The notes beneath the pieces are model-generated. The model was not told the DNA's origin. It searched no databases and saw only the letters and a list, made by a program, of their open reading frames with translations. A stretch of DNA of 64,000 nucleotides. It comes from Pedobacter yulinensis. GTDB taxonomy: Bacteria > Bacteroidota > Bacteroidia > Sphingobacteriales > Sphingobacteriaceae. The DNA lies in NCBI RefSeq assembly GCF_003029735.1, contig NZ_KZ686268.1, forward strand, positions 248,001-312,000. The letters run 5' to 3'. The stretch's first letter is position 1. Every line of letters starts with the position of its first letter. Made by a program: the position numbers and the translations under genes. Below, piece after piece: positions 1 through 8,280 of the stretch.

Positions 1-24
1 GCACGAATACTGGCCCGAACAATT

Positions 25-63
25 CAAGAACGGTTTCGGAATGAAGAGGGGTTGGAGGCCCTG
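25..63. repeat. dispersed intergenic repeat, copy 1
   Basis: This stretch (CAAGAACGGTTTCGGAATGA and following) closely matches 31271-31310, which also lies in an intergenic region. Both copies are followed by a tract rich in CTTGGTTC and CTTGATTC words. It looks like a dispersed, non-coding repeat. Bases 64-160 hold only that low-complexity tract and no gene is seen. Confidence 0.5.
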
Positions 64-161
64 TCCTTGGTCCTTGGTTCCCGACTCTTGGTTCAGCGCT
101 AAGGTCCTTGCTCTTTGCTCCTTCATCCATGGTCTTTACAGCCCGCGGTTTCAAAATTCAA

Positions 162-196
162 TCCAACAAAAACGGGCAGTCTTTCGACTGCCCGTT
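162..196 (-). terminator. rho-independent terminator after susD
   Basis: A perfect 10-bp stem (AACGGGCAGT at 171-180, ACTGCCCGTT at 187-196) closes a 6-nt loop. On the minus strand it is followed by a T-rich run (complement of 162-170). It starts five bases after the susD stop codon, as expected for the end of the susCD transcript. Confidence 0.85.
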
Positions 197-200
197 TTAT

Positions 201-2081
201 TTACTGGATCTTGTCCAGTGGCGGCACGTTACTTTCGTAACCCGCATAACCTTTGTTCTGGTTAATCCTGCCGTCCGAGTTGAGCCGCTGCACCGCAGCT
301 GGAATGGGCCAAAGTACGTGGTAGGGAGCGATCCTGAAGTTCACACCCTGCAAGGTCGGAACCTGGTTCCGGTAAAAATCATTCTTCTCGATGATCCGGT
401 CATAGAAAAAATTGTTATCAGAGAAATTAGCCTGACTATAAGTCTTTCCATTATAAGCCGTTTTTCCCGTGAGGGCAAAAATATAAGCAATTCTGGTCAG
501 CTCGGTTTTACGCGGTTCCTCCCAGTAAAGTTCCCTTGCCCGCTCATCGAGGATCGTTCCGATCGTCATTGCCCCCGGATCGGTCAGCGGCCTGGCATTG
601 GCTCGGGCGCGCACTACATTGACATCAGCCATTGCAGCCGCCAGGTTACCCTTCCAGTACTGCGCTTCGGCGCGAAGCAGATATGTTTCGGCCAGGCGAA
701 AAACATACCAATCGGTGTTGGTGCCGCGCGGCGGAGTCCAGTAAGGATCATTTGCCAACGCATTGGTCGAGTTGATGAACACTTTGTAATGCGGCCAACC
801 GAACCAGTGCCTGATCGTATCCAGGGCCCCGTTGGTGAAGCGGGCGCGTACATTGCTTGCATTCCACTCTTCCAGGGGTTTGCCATAGAGTGCCCGGTCG
901 GCAGCGTTGTTCGATGTCTTCAGGGCCGGGTTGTTGTAAACCAGGTCGGTCATTTCCATCCACATTCCCTTTGCATGCCGGTAATCGGTGTTGTCGGTCC
1001 AGATGTATTTGGTACTGTATGGGGTGCCGCGGTAGCGACCAATGCCCCGGCCGTACATGCGGGTAAGCGGGATCTCGGCAGTCACTGCATCGGTAATAGC
1101 AGTTGCGCCAGATGGGGTCTTGACATTCGCAAAATGCCAGGCAGGCACGGTATTGCGCATGAGCTGCGAGCCATTGGCCGTAAAACCTGCTGGCAGGGTT
1201 TCCCGGTCTATCACCAGGAAAAGTGTTTCCTTGTTAGTAGAAATGGCTTTGTTGTCCATGCGGTGCATATCCCAAACCACATTTTTGGTGGCGTCTCCGG
1301 CGGTACTGCCAAAGCGGCTGGTCATTACAGCATATTTGCCGCTGTTGATCACCGCATTTGCCGAAGCCAGTGCATCGTCGAATTTGCCCAGCGCCAGGTT
1401 AACTTTGGTAAGCAGGTGGTCAACGGCTCCTTTGGTGGCCTCACCGCGGTTGCCCGCATCAGTGACCGACCGGCTGGCAAACTCCAGGTCTTCTTTCATT
1501 TTCTGGAGAATCACGTCTCTTTTGGTCGAATAAAAATCTGTGCGGGGGGCGTCCAGGTCGCGAAGCAGCAGCGGCACATCACCGAACTGGTGTACCAGCC
1601 GGTAATAGTGGCAGGCCCGGAAAAAATAAGCGGCTCCCAATATGGCGTTTTTCTCTGCTTCTGACGCATACACCGGCCTGTCAATATTGGTAATGATCGT
1701 GTTGGCATAGCGGATCCCGCGGTATTCCTGGTCCCAATACCAGCCGATCTTATTGGTGTCGTCGCTATTCAGGTTGGCATCGGGCGTGATGCGTGTGATC
1801 AGGTCTTGTGCAGGCGTGCTTTTATCGGTCGTGCCTTCTACGGCCACGTCAGAAAAAATAGACTCGGTCAGCATGGGCGCTGAATCGCCGAAAAACTCCC
1901 CCCGCAGGCTCTGTGCACAGGCAGCCAGGGCGGCCCGCATGGCGGCAACATTATTTAGTGAGGTCTCGGGTGCATACACCGAGAGCTGGTTGGAATCAAG
2001 AAAACTTTTTTTGCATCCGGGTGCCGCAAGCAGCGCCAGGGACGCAAATAATATGCTGATTTTTTTTGTGTAAGTATTCAT
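201..2081 (-). CDS. SusD/RagB family outer-membrane nutrient-binding lipoprotein
   Basis: 626 aa. It is the surface lipoprotein that caps a SusC-type TonB-dependent porin and captures the ligand. The N-terminus is a lipoprotein signal (MNTYTKKISILFASLALLAA) ending in the lipobox APGC with Cys at residue 23. The body has the SusD pattern: an N-terminal SusD-like segment with helical TPR-like parts (YANTIITNID, RACHYYRLVHQFGDVPLL) and a C-terminal RagB/SusD part (VFRLAETYLLRAEAQYWKGN, ERARELYWEEPRKTELTR). Length is normal for the family. It lies 10 bp after susC, so the two are co-transcribed. The substrate cannot be inferred because no glycosidase or peptidase gene is adjacent in the visible part. 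Confidence 0.95.
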   Translation of the reverse strand: MNTYTKKISILFASLALLAAPGCKKSFLDSNQLSVYAPETSLNNVAAMRAALAACAQSLRGEFFGDSAPMLTESIFSDVAVEGTTDKSTPAQDLITRITPDANLNSDDTNKIGWYWDQEYRGIRYANTIITNIDRPVYASEAEKNAILGAAYFFRACHYYRLVHQFGDVPLLLRDLDAPRTDFYSTKRDVILQKMKEDLEFASRSVTDAGNRGEATKGAVDHLLTKVNLALGKFDDALASANAVINSGKYAVMTSRFGSTAGDATKNVVWDMHRMDNKAISTNKETLFLVIDRETLPAGFTANGSQLMRNTVPAWHFANVKTPSGATAITDAVTAEIPLTRMYGRGIGRYRGTPYSTKYIWTDNTDYRHAKGMWMEMTDLVYNNPALKTSNNAADRALYGKPLEEWNASNVRARFTNGALDTIRHWFGWPHYKVFINSTNALANDPYWTPPRGTNTDWYVFRLAETYLLRAEAQYWKGNLAAAMADVNVVRARANARPLTDPGAMTIGTILDERARELYWEEPRKTELTRIAYIFALTGKTAYNGKTYSQANFSDNNFFYDRIIEKNDFYRNQVPTLQGVNFRIAPYHVLWPIPAAVQRLNSDGRINQNKGYAGYESNVPPLDKIQ

Positions 2082-2091
2082 GGTGCACAGG

Positions 2092-5000
2092 TTACAGTGA
2101 AAGATTTAGACCGAAAGTGGTGTAGCGTGGGGTCGGCCCGTCGTTCTGCGGGTCCCAGTAATTCCATTCGGGCGCATAAACGGCAGCATTGTTCATGTTC
2201 GCATAGATTTTTGCGCTCTTCAGCTTCAGTTTGGTTACAATGGCCTGCGGCAAAGAATAAGACAGGGCAATGGTATTTAACCGGATGAAGGAGTTGTCGC
2301 GCCACACGCCAAAGTTTGTTCCGCTAAGACCGGAGTTCAGGCGTGCATAGTCGTTAACCGGGTTGGCAGGCGTCCAGTAATCGATTACGTACGAGTTCAT
2401 GCGGGCCATGCCAACACTTCCGGGCTGGTTTTTGGCCTGGTCGAACCGTTTCTTTTGCCCCCAGTTTGACAGCAGCTGGAATGAAAAATCGACATTTTTG
2501 AAGATGTTAAATTCGTTACGCATGGCCCAGGTAAACCTTGGCGTGCGGAAACCCAGGAACTGTTTGTCCACATCGCCATAAGCATAGTTACCGTCTATAT
2601 CTTCCAGCCGGAAATCGCCGGCCTTGATCCCTTTGTTGAATTTGTTGAACTCGGCTGCATCGCCTTCCTGCCAAACGCCCAGGATGTTATAGTCCCAGAT
2701 CACGTCGATGTCCTTGTTGTAAAACCAGTTGTTCCCGAGGTCATCATTGGCGGTAGCCAGCTGATCAATGCGGTTGCGGTTCAGCGAGAACACCACGTTG
2801 GTGTTCCATTTGATGTTGCCTTCGACGATGTTGCGCGAATTCAGCGTGAGCTCAAAACCCCGGTTGCTGACCCGCGCCAGGTTGGAGTAAACGCTGGTGT
2901 ACCCGATAAACGTAGGCAGGCTTTTAGAAACGAGCAGGTCTTTGGTGCGTTTTACATACCCTTCGGCCGAGCCGCTAAGGCGGTCTTGCAGGACAGAAAA
3001 ATCAAGACCAACGTTGTACGATTCGGTCTGTTCCCATTTCAGGTCGGGATTGGGCATGCGGTTGCCGATAACGGCCGTAGGTACCTCTGCCGGCACCCCG
3101 TTGGCATTTGTATACTGGTATTTGCCAATGGCAAGCTGGGCCAGCGCCGCGTAGGGGTCGACCGTTCCATTGTCCGGGTTTCGCAGGTCGCGGTTCCCGT
3201 TGATGCCGTATGACACCCGCAGTTTCAGGTAATTAAGCCAGCTGATCTTTTTCATGAACGATTCTTCGCTGAGCGTCCAGGCAAGTGCTGCCGCCGGGAA
3301 ATTGGCCCGTTTAAAATTGACACCAAAAACGGAGTATCCATCACGGCGAACCGAAGCAGTCAAGGCATATTTGCCCATCAGGATATAATTAACGCGGGCC
3401 ATCAGCGCATCGCCGGTGTAGACCTTGTCTTCAGCATTGGCGGTGGTTTTGGCGCCGTTACCGCTGGCCAGGTTGTGGTAGCTCAGCAGGTCTGACGGTG
3501 AAAAGCCTTCTGCATAAGCCTGCGTCCACCACGTCTGGTATTTTTCGGCATTTACCAGGAAGGTGAAGTCAAGATTATGGATCCTGGCAATCGTGCGGTT
3601 CCATTTAAGAAGGTTATCGACCTGCCAGTTGTAGCGTGTTTCCTGTGCCCGCGTTACAGACCCCCCGGGTGTAACCACGTTGGGGTTGCGCGACGAGTTG
3701 TAGTCGAAATTGCGGTACGAGTCAAGTCCCGGACTGAAATTAAACTGGTAAGAGAAGCCAAACGGAAGCTGTGCTTTGGCATACAGGCTGCCGAAAAGCG
3801 TGTTTTGTTTGGCGAACCGGTCGTTGTAGGTCATGTTCAGGAACGGATTGCGTGCATTCAGTCCGTTGTCGTCTGTGGGGATGCGGCGCAAACTCCCATC
3901 AGTATTATACATGTCGCCATATGGCGAAAGATTGATCAGCTGGTTCCAGTCTGCTTCTATCGCGCCTTCGTCCCGGGCGGCATATTGCATGTTCAGGCCT
4001 ACTGTCAGGAATTTAGCTGCACGGGCTTCCAGGTTAACACGCCCCCTGAAGGTGCTGAAGTCCCCGCCTTCAATCAGGTTTTCATTCTTCTGATAACCGA
4101 GCGACATGTAATAATTCACCTCGCTTTTGCTGCCTGAAATGCTGAGGGTATGGTCCTGGCGAAGGCCTGTCCGGAAGATCTCATCAAACCAGTTCACATT
4201 TCTACCGGCCAGGTAATTGGCTTTTTCGTTGGCAACCAGGCCCAGGCGGTTCAGCCAAAGGTCTACAGGATCGCCGCTCTGGCCGTTCAGCCATTGCGTC
4301 AGGGAAACGCTGGCGGGCAGGTTGCGCGGGTCAGCGTACAGGAACTCGGGTGTAGCGGCACCGCTGCGCATCACATCGGCACGCCAGTTCAGAAACCCCT
4401 CCGGACCATACACCTCCTGCTTTTTTGTCAGTTGGGCTACGCCAAAATTGGTATTGGCTGTAATGGTGGGGGTGTCGCCGCGGCCTTTTTTTGTGGTTAT
4501 GGCCACAACACCGGTGGCTGCCTTTGCGCCGTACACGGCAAGCGAACTCGCGTCTTTCAATACGTCGATCGATTCGATGTCGTTCGGATTGATATCTGAC
4601 AGCTGCCCGACATAGATCACCCCATCGAGCACAATGAGTGGCGATGTACCCGCGCTCAGGGTGGTCTTGCCGCGAACCAGGAGGTCACCGCCGCCCTTGG
4701 CCGAGGTGCTTAGCCCAACGCTCATACCGGCAATGTTGCCACGAAGGATGTCTGAAACGCTTTGTGGATTTTCATTCTCCAACCGCGTGGCGCGGATGCT
4801 TGACACGGCACCGGTCACATCCTTTTTCTGCGCCGTACCGTAACCGATAACGACAACGTCGGTCAGCTCCTGGTTGGATTCCTTAAGGGTGATGTTAACG
4901 TCATTGCGCCCGGCAGCGGCCTGCTGTTCAATGGTCTCGTAACCCACCGCGCTGAACACTAGGGTTACGTTGCCCGAAACACTGATGGTGTAAGCGCCTC

Positions 5001-5166
5001 CGGCATCTGTCGAAGCACCTTTATCGGTGCCTTTAACCCGGACAGATACGCCCGGAATCCCTGCGCCTTTCGAATCTTTTACACTACCGCGCAGGGTTCG
5101 CTCCTGGGCAAGGACCGAAAAGGCGGTAAATAACAATACACATAGAAAAGTAAATGCTCTTTTCAT
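2092..5166 (-). CDS. SusC/RagA family TonB-dependent outer-membrane receptor
   Basis: 1024 aa. It imports an oligomeric nutrient across the outer membrane using TonB energy. Order of parts: signal peptide (residues 1-20, ending VLAQ), a carboxypeptidase-regulatory-like beta-sandwich (about 22-95), the SusC signature around VVVIGYGTAQKKDVTGAVSS (about 105-125), the plug domain (PLIVLDGV, NPNDIESIDVLKDASSLAVYG) and the beta-barrel ending in aromatic residues (TTFGLNLSL). The start ATG is directly followed by the signal peptide. The gene follows an 889-bp non-coding region that carries candidate LacI-type operators, so regulation by a LacI-family protein is plausible. SusD is its partner downstream. 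Confidence 0.96.
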   Translation of the reverse strand: MKRAFTFLCVLLFTAFSVLAQERTLRGSVKDSKGAGIPGVSVRVKGTDKGASTDAGGAYTISVSGNVTLVFSAVGYETIEQQAAAGRNDVNITLKESNQELTDVVVIGYGTAQKKDVTGAVSSIRATRLENENPQSVSDILRGNIAGMSVGLSTSAKGGGDLLVRGKTTLSAGTSPLIVLDGVIYVGQLSDINPNDIESIDVLKDASSLAVYGAKAATGVVAITTKKGRGDTPTITANTNFGVAQLTKKQEVYGPEGFLNWRADVMRSGAATPEFLYADPRNLPASVSLTQWLNGQSGDPVDLWLNRLGLVANEKANYLAGRNVNWFDEIFRTGLRQDHTLSISGSKSEVNYYMSLGYQKNENLIEGGDFSTFRGRVNLEARAAKFLTVGLNMQYAARDEGAIEADWNQLINLSPYGDMYNTDGSLRRIPTDDNGLNARNPFLNMTYNDRFAKQNTLFGSLYAKAQLPFGFSYQFNFSPGLDSYRNFDYNSSRNPNVVTPGGSVTRAQETRYNWQVDNLLKWNRTIARIHNLDFTFLVNAEKYQTWWTQAYAEGFSPSDLLSYHNLASGNGAKTTANAEDKVYTGDALMARVNYILMGKYALTASVRRDGYSVFGVNFKRANFPAAALAWTLSEESFMKKISWLNYLKLRVSYGINGNRDLRNPDNGTVDPYAALAQLAIGKYQYTNANGVPAEVPTAVIGNRMPNPDLKWEQTESYNVGLDFSVLQDRLSGSAEGYVKRTKDLLVSKSLPTFIGYTSVYSNLARVSNRGFELTLNSRNIVEGNIKWNTNVVFSLNRNRIDQLATANDDLGNNWFYNKDIDVIWDYNILGVWQEGDAAEFNKFNKGIKAGDFRLEDIDGNYAYGDVDKQFLGFRTPRFTWAMRNEFNIFKNVDFSFQLLSNWGQKKRFDQAKNQPGSVGMARMNSYVIDYWTPANPVNDYARLNSGLSGTNFGVWRDNSFIRLNTIALSYSLPQAIVTKLKLKSAKIYANMNNAAVYAPEWNYWDPQNDGPTPRYTTFGLNLSL

Positions 5167-5408
5167 ACTTGGTCATTTTTTTCCGTTTTGCCGGTCAGAT
5201 TGGCCGGCATGCGAAAAGGTTAAAACTTGGTTGAATTGTTTGGTTTTAAAGCGTGCGGCAGCAGCAAACCTGGTTTACTGCATGGCTGTAAAATTTGCTC
5301 GTTGTCTATTTGGTTAAGCTTGTTTGTCATGTAAAACTATCAGGATTTTGTATTCGTGCACAATAATTTTTTACTTAATCATCTCATAATTAGTCAGTTA
5401 TGACAGTT

Positions 5409-5500
5409 TTGATACGCTTCAATAACCCTTTTGAAACGCTTTAAGTCATTGATTTTGTGGACGAAAAAGAAAGTCTCAGATTATTTTTGATACGCTTCAA
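5409..5500. promoter_or_regulatory. three LacI-type operator-like dyads upstream of susC
   Basis: TTGATACGCTTCAA occurs identically at 5409-5422 and 5487-5500, and TTGAAACGCTTTAA at 5431-5444. All three are 14-bp partial palindromes centred on CG, the architecture of LacI/GalR-family operators. The first two lie 22 bp apart, about two helical turns; the third is 56 bp further on. They sit 243-334 bp upstream of the susC start. Role as operators is inferred; no LacI gene is in the window. Confidence 0.6.
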
Positions 5501-5590
5501 CTATTTTGCGAAAGTTGTGTCGTTTTCAAAGTAAATTCTGCCGTTTCCTGAATTAAATCAGAAAATGAACCGCAAGGATGCCCCGGTTTT

Positions 5591-5604
5591 TGAAAACGAT
5601 TTCA
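5591..5604. promoter_or_regulatory. cre-like palindrome
   Basis: TGAAAACGATTTCA is a near-perfect CG-centred palindrome that fits the general LacI/CcpA-type half-site spacing and differs in its outer bases from the three dyads at 5409-5500. It may be a second operator class or chance; the surroundings contain no gene start on either strand. Confidence 0.35.
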
Positions 5605-6055
5605 TTTAAACATATCCCTGCGCCGGGTCCTTTTTAGCAGGCGGCCTGGAGCCTGGACTGGAACAAGGAGTAAGAAGCAATGATAAGACAGGGTGCCCAG
5701 CGCCGCGCCGTGCAAACGGGCTGGGGCTAATGCCCGGGGGGCACCGCGGCTGTCATTCAGCGCAGTAACAAAGGGGCTGTTCAGCCGCTCGAACAGGTTC
5801 TTCCCCGCGTTCGAATAGCCTTAGCGGCGATGCGTGCTGCGATTGAACCAGAAACAAAAAAGATGATAAAGTTGTGATCAAGGACCGGACGCCTGGGCCT
5901 GCAGTTTGCAGCCGGCATGAACAAACGCCCCGGCGCCCGTCCGCGGCTTTCGTATTTCAGAGCGGTAGTGAACAATCTGTATTGCAGTTCGAAGCTATCT
6001 TCTCCTGCTGTCGCTCGGTTTGGATGACAACAGGAAATTACACAGCCAGTTGGAT

Positions 6056-7237
6056 TCAGGAAAGTTTCTGGTATGTTCGCCACCAGAGATCCGGCATTTC
6101 GCCGTTTACGGCAGTCTGGTAGTCGTCATACCGGCAGGGCACCAGGTGATACCGCTCATTTTTAGTGGGGCCCGAAGGATACGGCACCTGCATCCACCAG
6201 CGGTCAGATTTTTTGCTTTTCACAAACACCATTTCCCCGCTTCCTTCCTTCAGGCTGGCCCGGTAAATGATGAACTGCGACTTTGGGGTCAGCGGAAAAT
6301 CTTTCTTACGGTTATAAAATCCGTCAACAAAGTACCAGACCATTTGGGCCAGCAGCAGTGCCGTCTGCCCATTCCGGTCGTAGGCCGGGTTAAACTCGTA
6401 GAAGCCGATCGAGGTTAGTTTATCGTTCATACCCGCATACCGGGTAATGCGGCAGGCGTCTTCCCCATAAAAACCATTGGGTGTGGCGTTCGCGTTCGCC
6501 CCGGCGTCTGAAGAACGAATGGCACCAATGTCAAAGCTGATCATGCTGGCATTACGCACCACCGGTTCGGTAAGTGCAATATCGGTGGTAAATTCGCCCA
6601 GGCGATGGGCATCGAAATACAGCTTTTCCATGACCTTCAGGCTGTCCTGGTTAACAAAATAGGTCTGGTAACCCAGGTTGCTGAAGTTAAACAGGTAGTT
6701 GGGCTGGTGCAGAAAAATTTTGTTCAGGTAGGCGTCTGAGCGCGTTGCAATGCCTTCCTCGCCATCGTCATTGATGTCAAAGGCATTATCGATCACGACG
6801 AGATCGACCTTTTGTTCCAGCTTTTCGTAAGCCATGTACTGCGCATAGGTAAGGTCTTGTCCGCCGCCAATGATCACCGGCAGGATTCCCATCTTCACCA
6901 GCTCTGTTACGACCGTCTTCAGGGCCACATATGTATCTGACACTTCTGCACCGGCGCGGATGTTGCCCAGATCAACGATCCGGCTGCTGAACGCGCCTTC
7001 GTGCAGGCGGTAAAATTTTTCGCGGAAATAGTCGGGTGCAAGAGCGCATCCCTCGTTTCCTACGGCCCGGCGGTCATCGGCCACACCGACAATCGCCAGG
7101 TCAAACTGTCCTTCGTCCAGGTCCGGGAACTGCGTCTCGTGCAGGGTTGCACGGAAGCCCAACTGGCTGGTAAAGAAACCCTCCTCAGGCCTGAGCGACG
7201 CCATGTTCAACGGCGAAAAAAAATCGGATAAAGACAT
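6056..7237 (-). CDS. arginase/formimidoylglutamase-fold protein with altered metal site
   Basis: 393 aa, ureohydrolase (arginase) fold. Typical members hydrolyse guanidino or formimino groups using two Mn ions held by the motifs GGGH, DxHxD and SFDxD. Here the equivalents read GGGQD (124-128), DNAFD (150-154) and SFDIG (234-238), so the His of motif 1, the His of motif 2 and the second Asp of motif 3 appear to be missing. The fold-defining sequence around them is otherwise intact (LPVIIGGGQDLTYAQ, LVVIDNAFDIND). The substrate and even catalytic activity are therefore uncertain. It is divergent from the SDR gene, with 75 bp between the starts. Best named arginase-family protein rather than formimidoylglutamase. 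Confidence 0.75.
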   Translation of the reverse strand: MSLSDFFSPLNMASLRPEEGFFTSQLGFRATLHETQFPDLDEGQFDLAIVGVADDRRAVGNEGCALAPDYFREKFYRLHEGAFSSRIVDLGNIRAGAEVSDTYVALKTVVTELVKMGILPVIIGGGQDLTYAQYMAYEKLEQKVDLVVIDNAFDINDDGEEGIATRSDAYLNKIFLHQPNYLFNFSNLGYQTYFVNQDSLKVMEKLYFDAHRLGEFTTDIALTEPVVRNASMISFDIGAIRSSDAGANANATPNGFYGEDACRITRYAGMNDKLTSIGFYEFNPAYDRNGQTALLLAQMVWYFVDGFYNRKKDFPLTPKSQFIIYRASLKEGSGEMVFVKSKKSDRWWMQVPYPSGPTKNERYHLVPCRYDDYQTAVNGEMPDLWWRTYQKLS

Positions 7238-7267
7238 ATTTGCTATACAGTATTGCCTCCAAATATC

Positions 7268-7275
7268 TATTTTTG
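7268..7275 (+). promoter_or_regulatory. -7 promoter box for the SDR gene
   Basis: TATTTTTG matches the Bacteroidota -7 consensus TAnnTTTG and lies 37 bp upstream of the ATG at 7313. A TTTG is present at 7239-7242, but the 25-bp spacing is longer than usual for the -33 box. Confidence 0.5.
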
Positions 7276-7312
7276 GGAGCGCAATTTACTCATCTGTTCT
7301 AAAAAAAGTGAA

Positions 7313-8278
7313 ATGATACTGGTAACCGGCGCAACGGGTTTTCTTGGAGCGGAAGTAGTTTATCAACTGACCAAACAAGGCCTCACCGTTCGCGCAACCA
7401 GGCGGGAATCATCGAAAATCCCCGCCCTGCTTCAAGACAACAACCTGGTTGACTGGCAGCTGGCCGACCTCAACGACGTAGCCGACCTGCAGCAGATCTT
7501 CGAGGGCATTACCCGGGTATACCATTGCGCAGCGCTGGTGTCTTTCAGCCCGGCAGATAAAGAAAACCTTTACAGGACCAATATTGAAGGCACGGCCAAT
7601 ATCGTCAACGCCTGCCTGCTTTCAGGCGCCCGGCTGGTCCACGTTAGCTCAGTCGCCGCACTCGGCAATGCGCGGCGCGGTGCGACGCTGATTACCGAAG
7701 ACGACCACCGCGAATACGACCCCAAAGCACATGCCTATGGCGTATCCAAATACGAAGGGGAAATGGAGGTCTGGCGGGGCATCAATGAAGGCCTGGATGC
7801 CGTGATCGTGAACCCTTCGGTCATCATTGGCGTAAACGCGGGTTTTACGGGCAGCGGCGCCATCTTTAAAATGGTCAAAGACGGCTTTCCTTATTATACC
7901 CGGGGTGTGAGCGGCTTTGTAGACGTGGCCGATGTAGCCCGGGTGATGATCCGGCTCATGGACAGTCCGGTGAGCGGTGAACGTTTCATTGTCTCCTCAG
8001 AAAACTACAGCTATAAAGACCTTCTTACCCTTGCGGCCAAAGAAATGGGACTCAAGGCTCCAGCGCGCGAAGCGAAACCCTGGATGCTGGGGCTGGCCTG
8101 GCGCTTTGCAAAAATTTTCAGCCTGCTTACAGGCAAGGCTGCCGCGCTGACTAAAGATACTGCCAAAAGCAGCCTCGAGGTCAGCAAATACAGCAACCAA
8201 AAAGTCGTGCAAACGACAGCCATACAATTTAAACCGGTGGCCGACAGCCTCGCGCAGATCGGCCAAGCACTTAGATAA
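7313..8278 (+). CDS. NAD(P)-dependent extended SDR (epimerase/dihydroflavonol reductase-like)
   Basis: 321 aa from the ATG at 7313. The longer reading from 7253 is rejected because the Rossmann start MILVTGATGFLGAEVVYQL belongs at the N-terminus and the promoter box lies inside the extension. TGATGFLG is the extended-SDR cofactor loop, and HVSSVAALG followed by YGVSKYEGE supplies the Ser and YxxxK catalytic residues. It probably reduces or epimerises a carbonyl compound; NAD-dependent epimerase/dehydratase is as far as the sequence allows. The next gene starts 2 bp after its stop, so the pair is one transcript. Confidence 0.85.
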   Translation: MILVTGATGFLGAEVVYQLTKQGLTVRATRRESSKIPALLQDNNLVDWQLADLNDVADLQQIFEGITRVYHCAALVSFSPADKENLYRTNIEGTANIVNACLLSGARLVHVSSVAALGNARRGATLITEDDHREYDPKAHAYGVSKYEGEMEVWRGINEGLDAVIVNPSVIIGVNAGFTGSGAIFKMVKDGFPYYTRGVSGFVDVADVARVMIRLMDSPVSGERFIVSSENYSYKDLLTLAAKEMGLKAPAREAKPWMLGLAWRFAKIFSLLTGKAAALTKDTAKSSLEVSKYSNQKVVQTTAIQFKPVADSLAQIGQALR

Positions 8279-8280
8279 CC

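Larger units (their letters stand above)
5167..6055. other. long intergenic region upstream of susC
   Basis: About 890 bp with no convincing gene. The left half is AT-rich and holds the LacI-like dyads listed separately. The right half is GC-rich; around 5784-5828 it contains a bulged hairpin (GCCGCT/AGCGGC outside, CGAAC/GTTCG inside) that resembles a decayed extragenic repeat. The open frame on the minus strand at 5781-6083 overlaps the 3' end of the arginase-like gene and has no recognisable protein features. The nearest -7-like box for susC is only a weak match (complement of CAAACCTG, 5264-5271). Confidence 0.6.

Noticed and set aside
5781..6083. 100-codon frame on the minus strand
   Set aside because: It overlaps the end of the arginase-like gene, has unusual composition (Arg/Cys-rich) and covers a hairpin repeat; no protein features.
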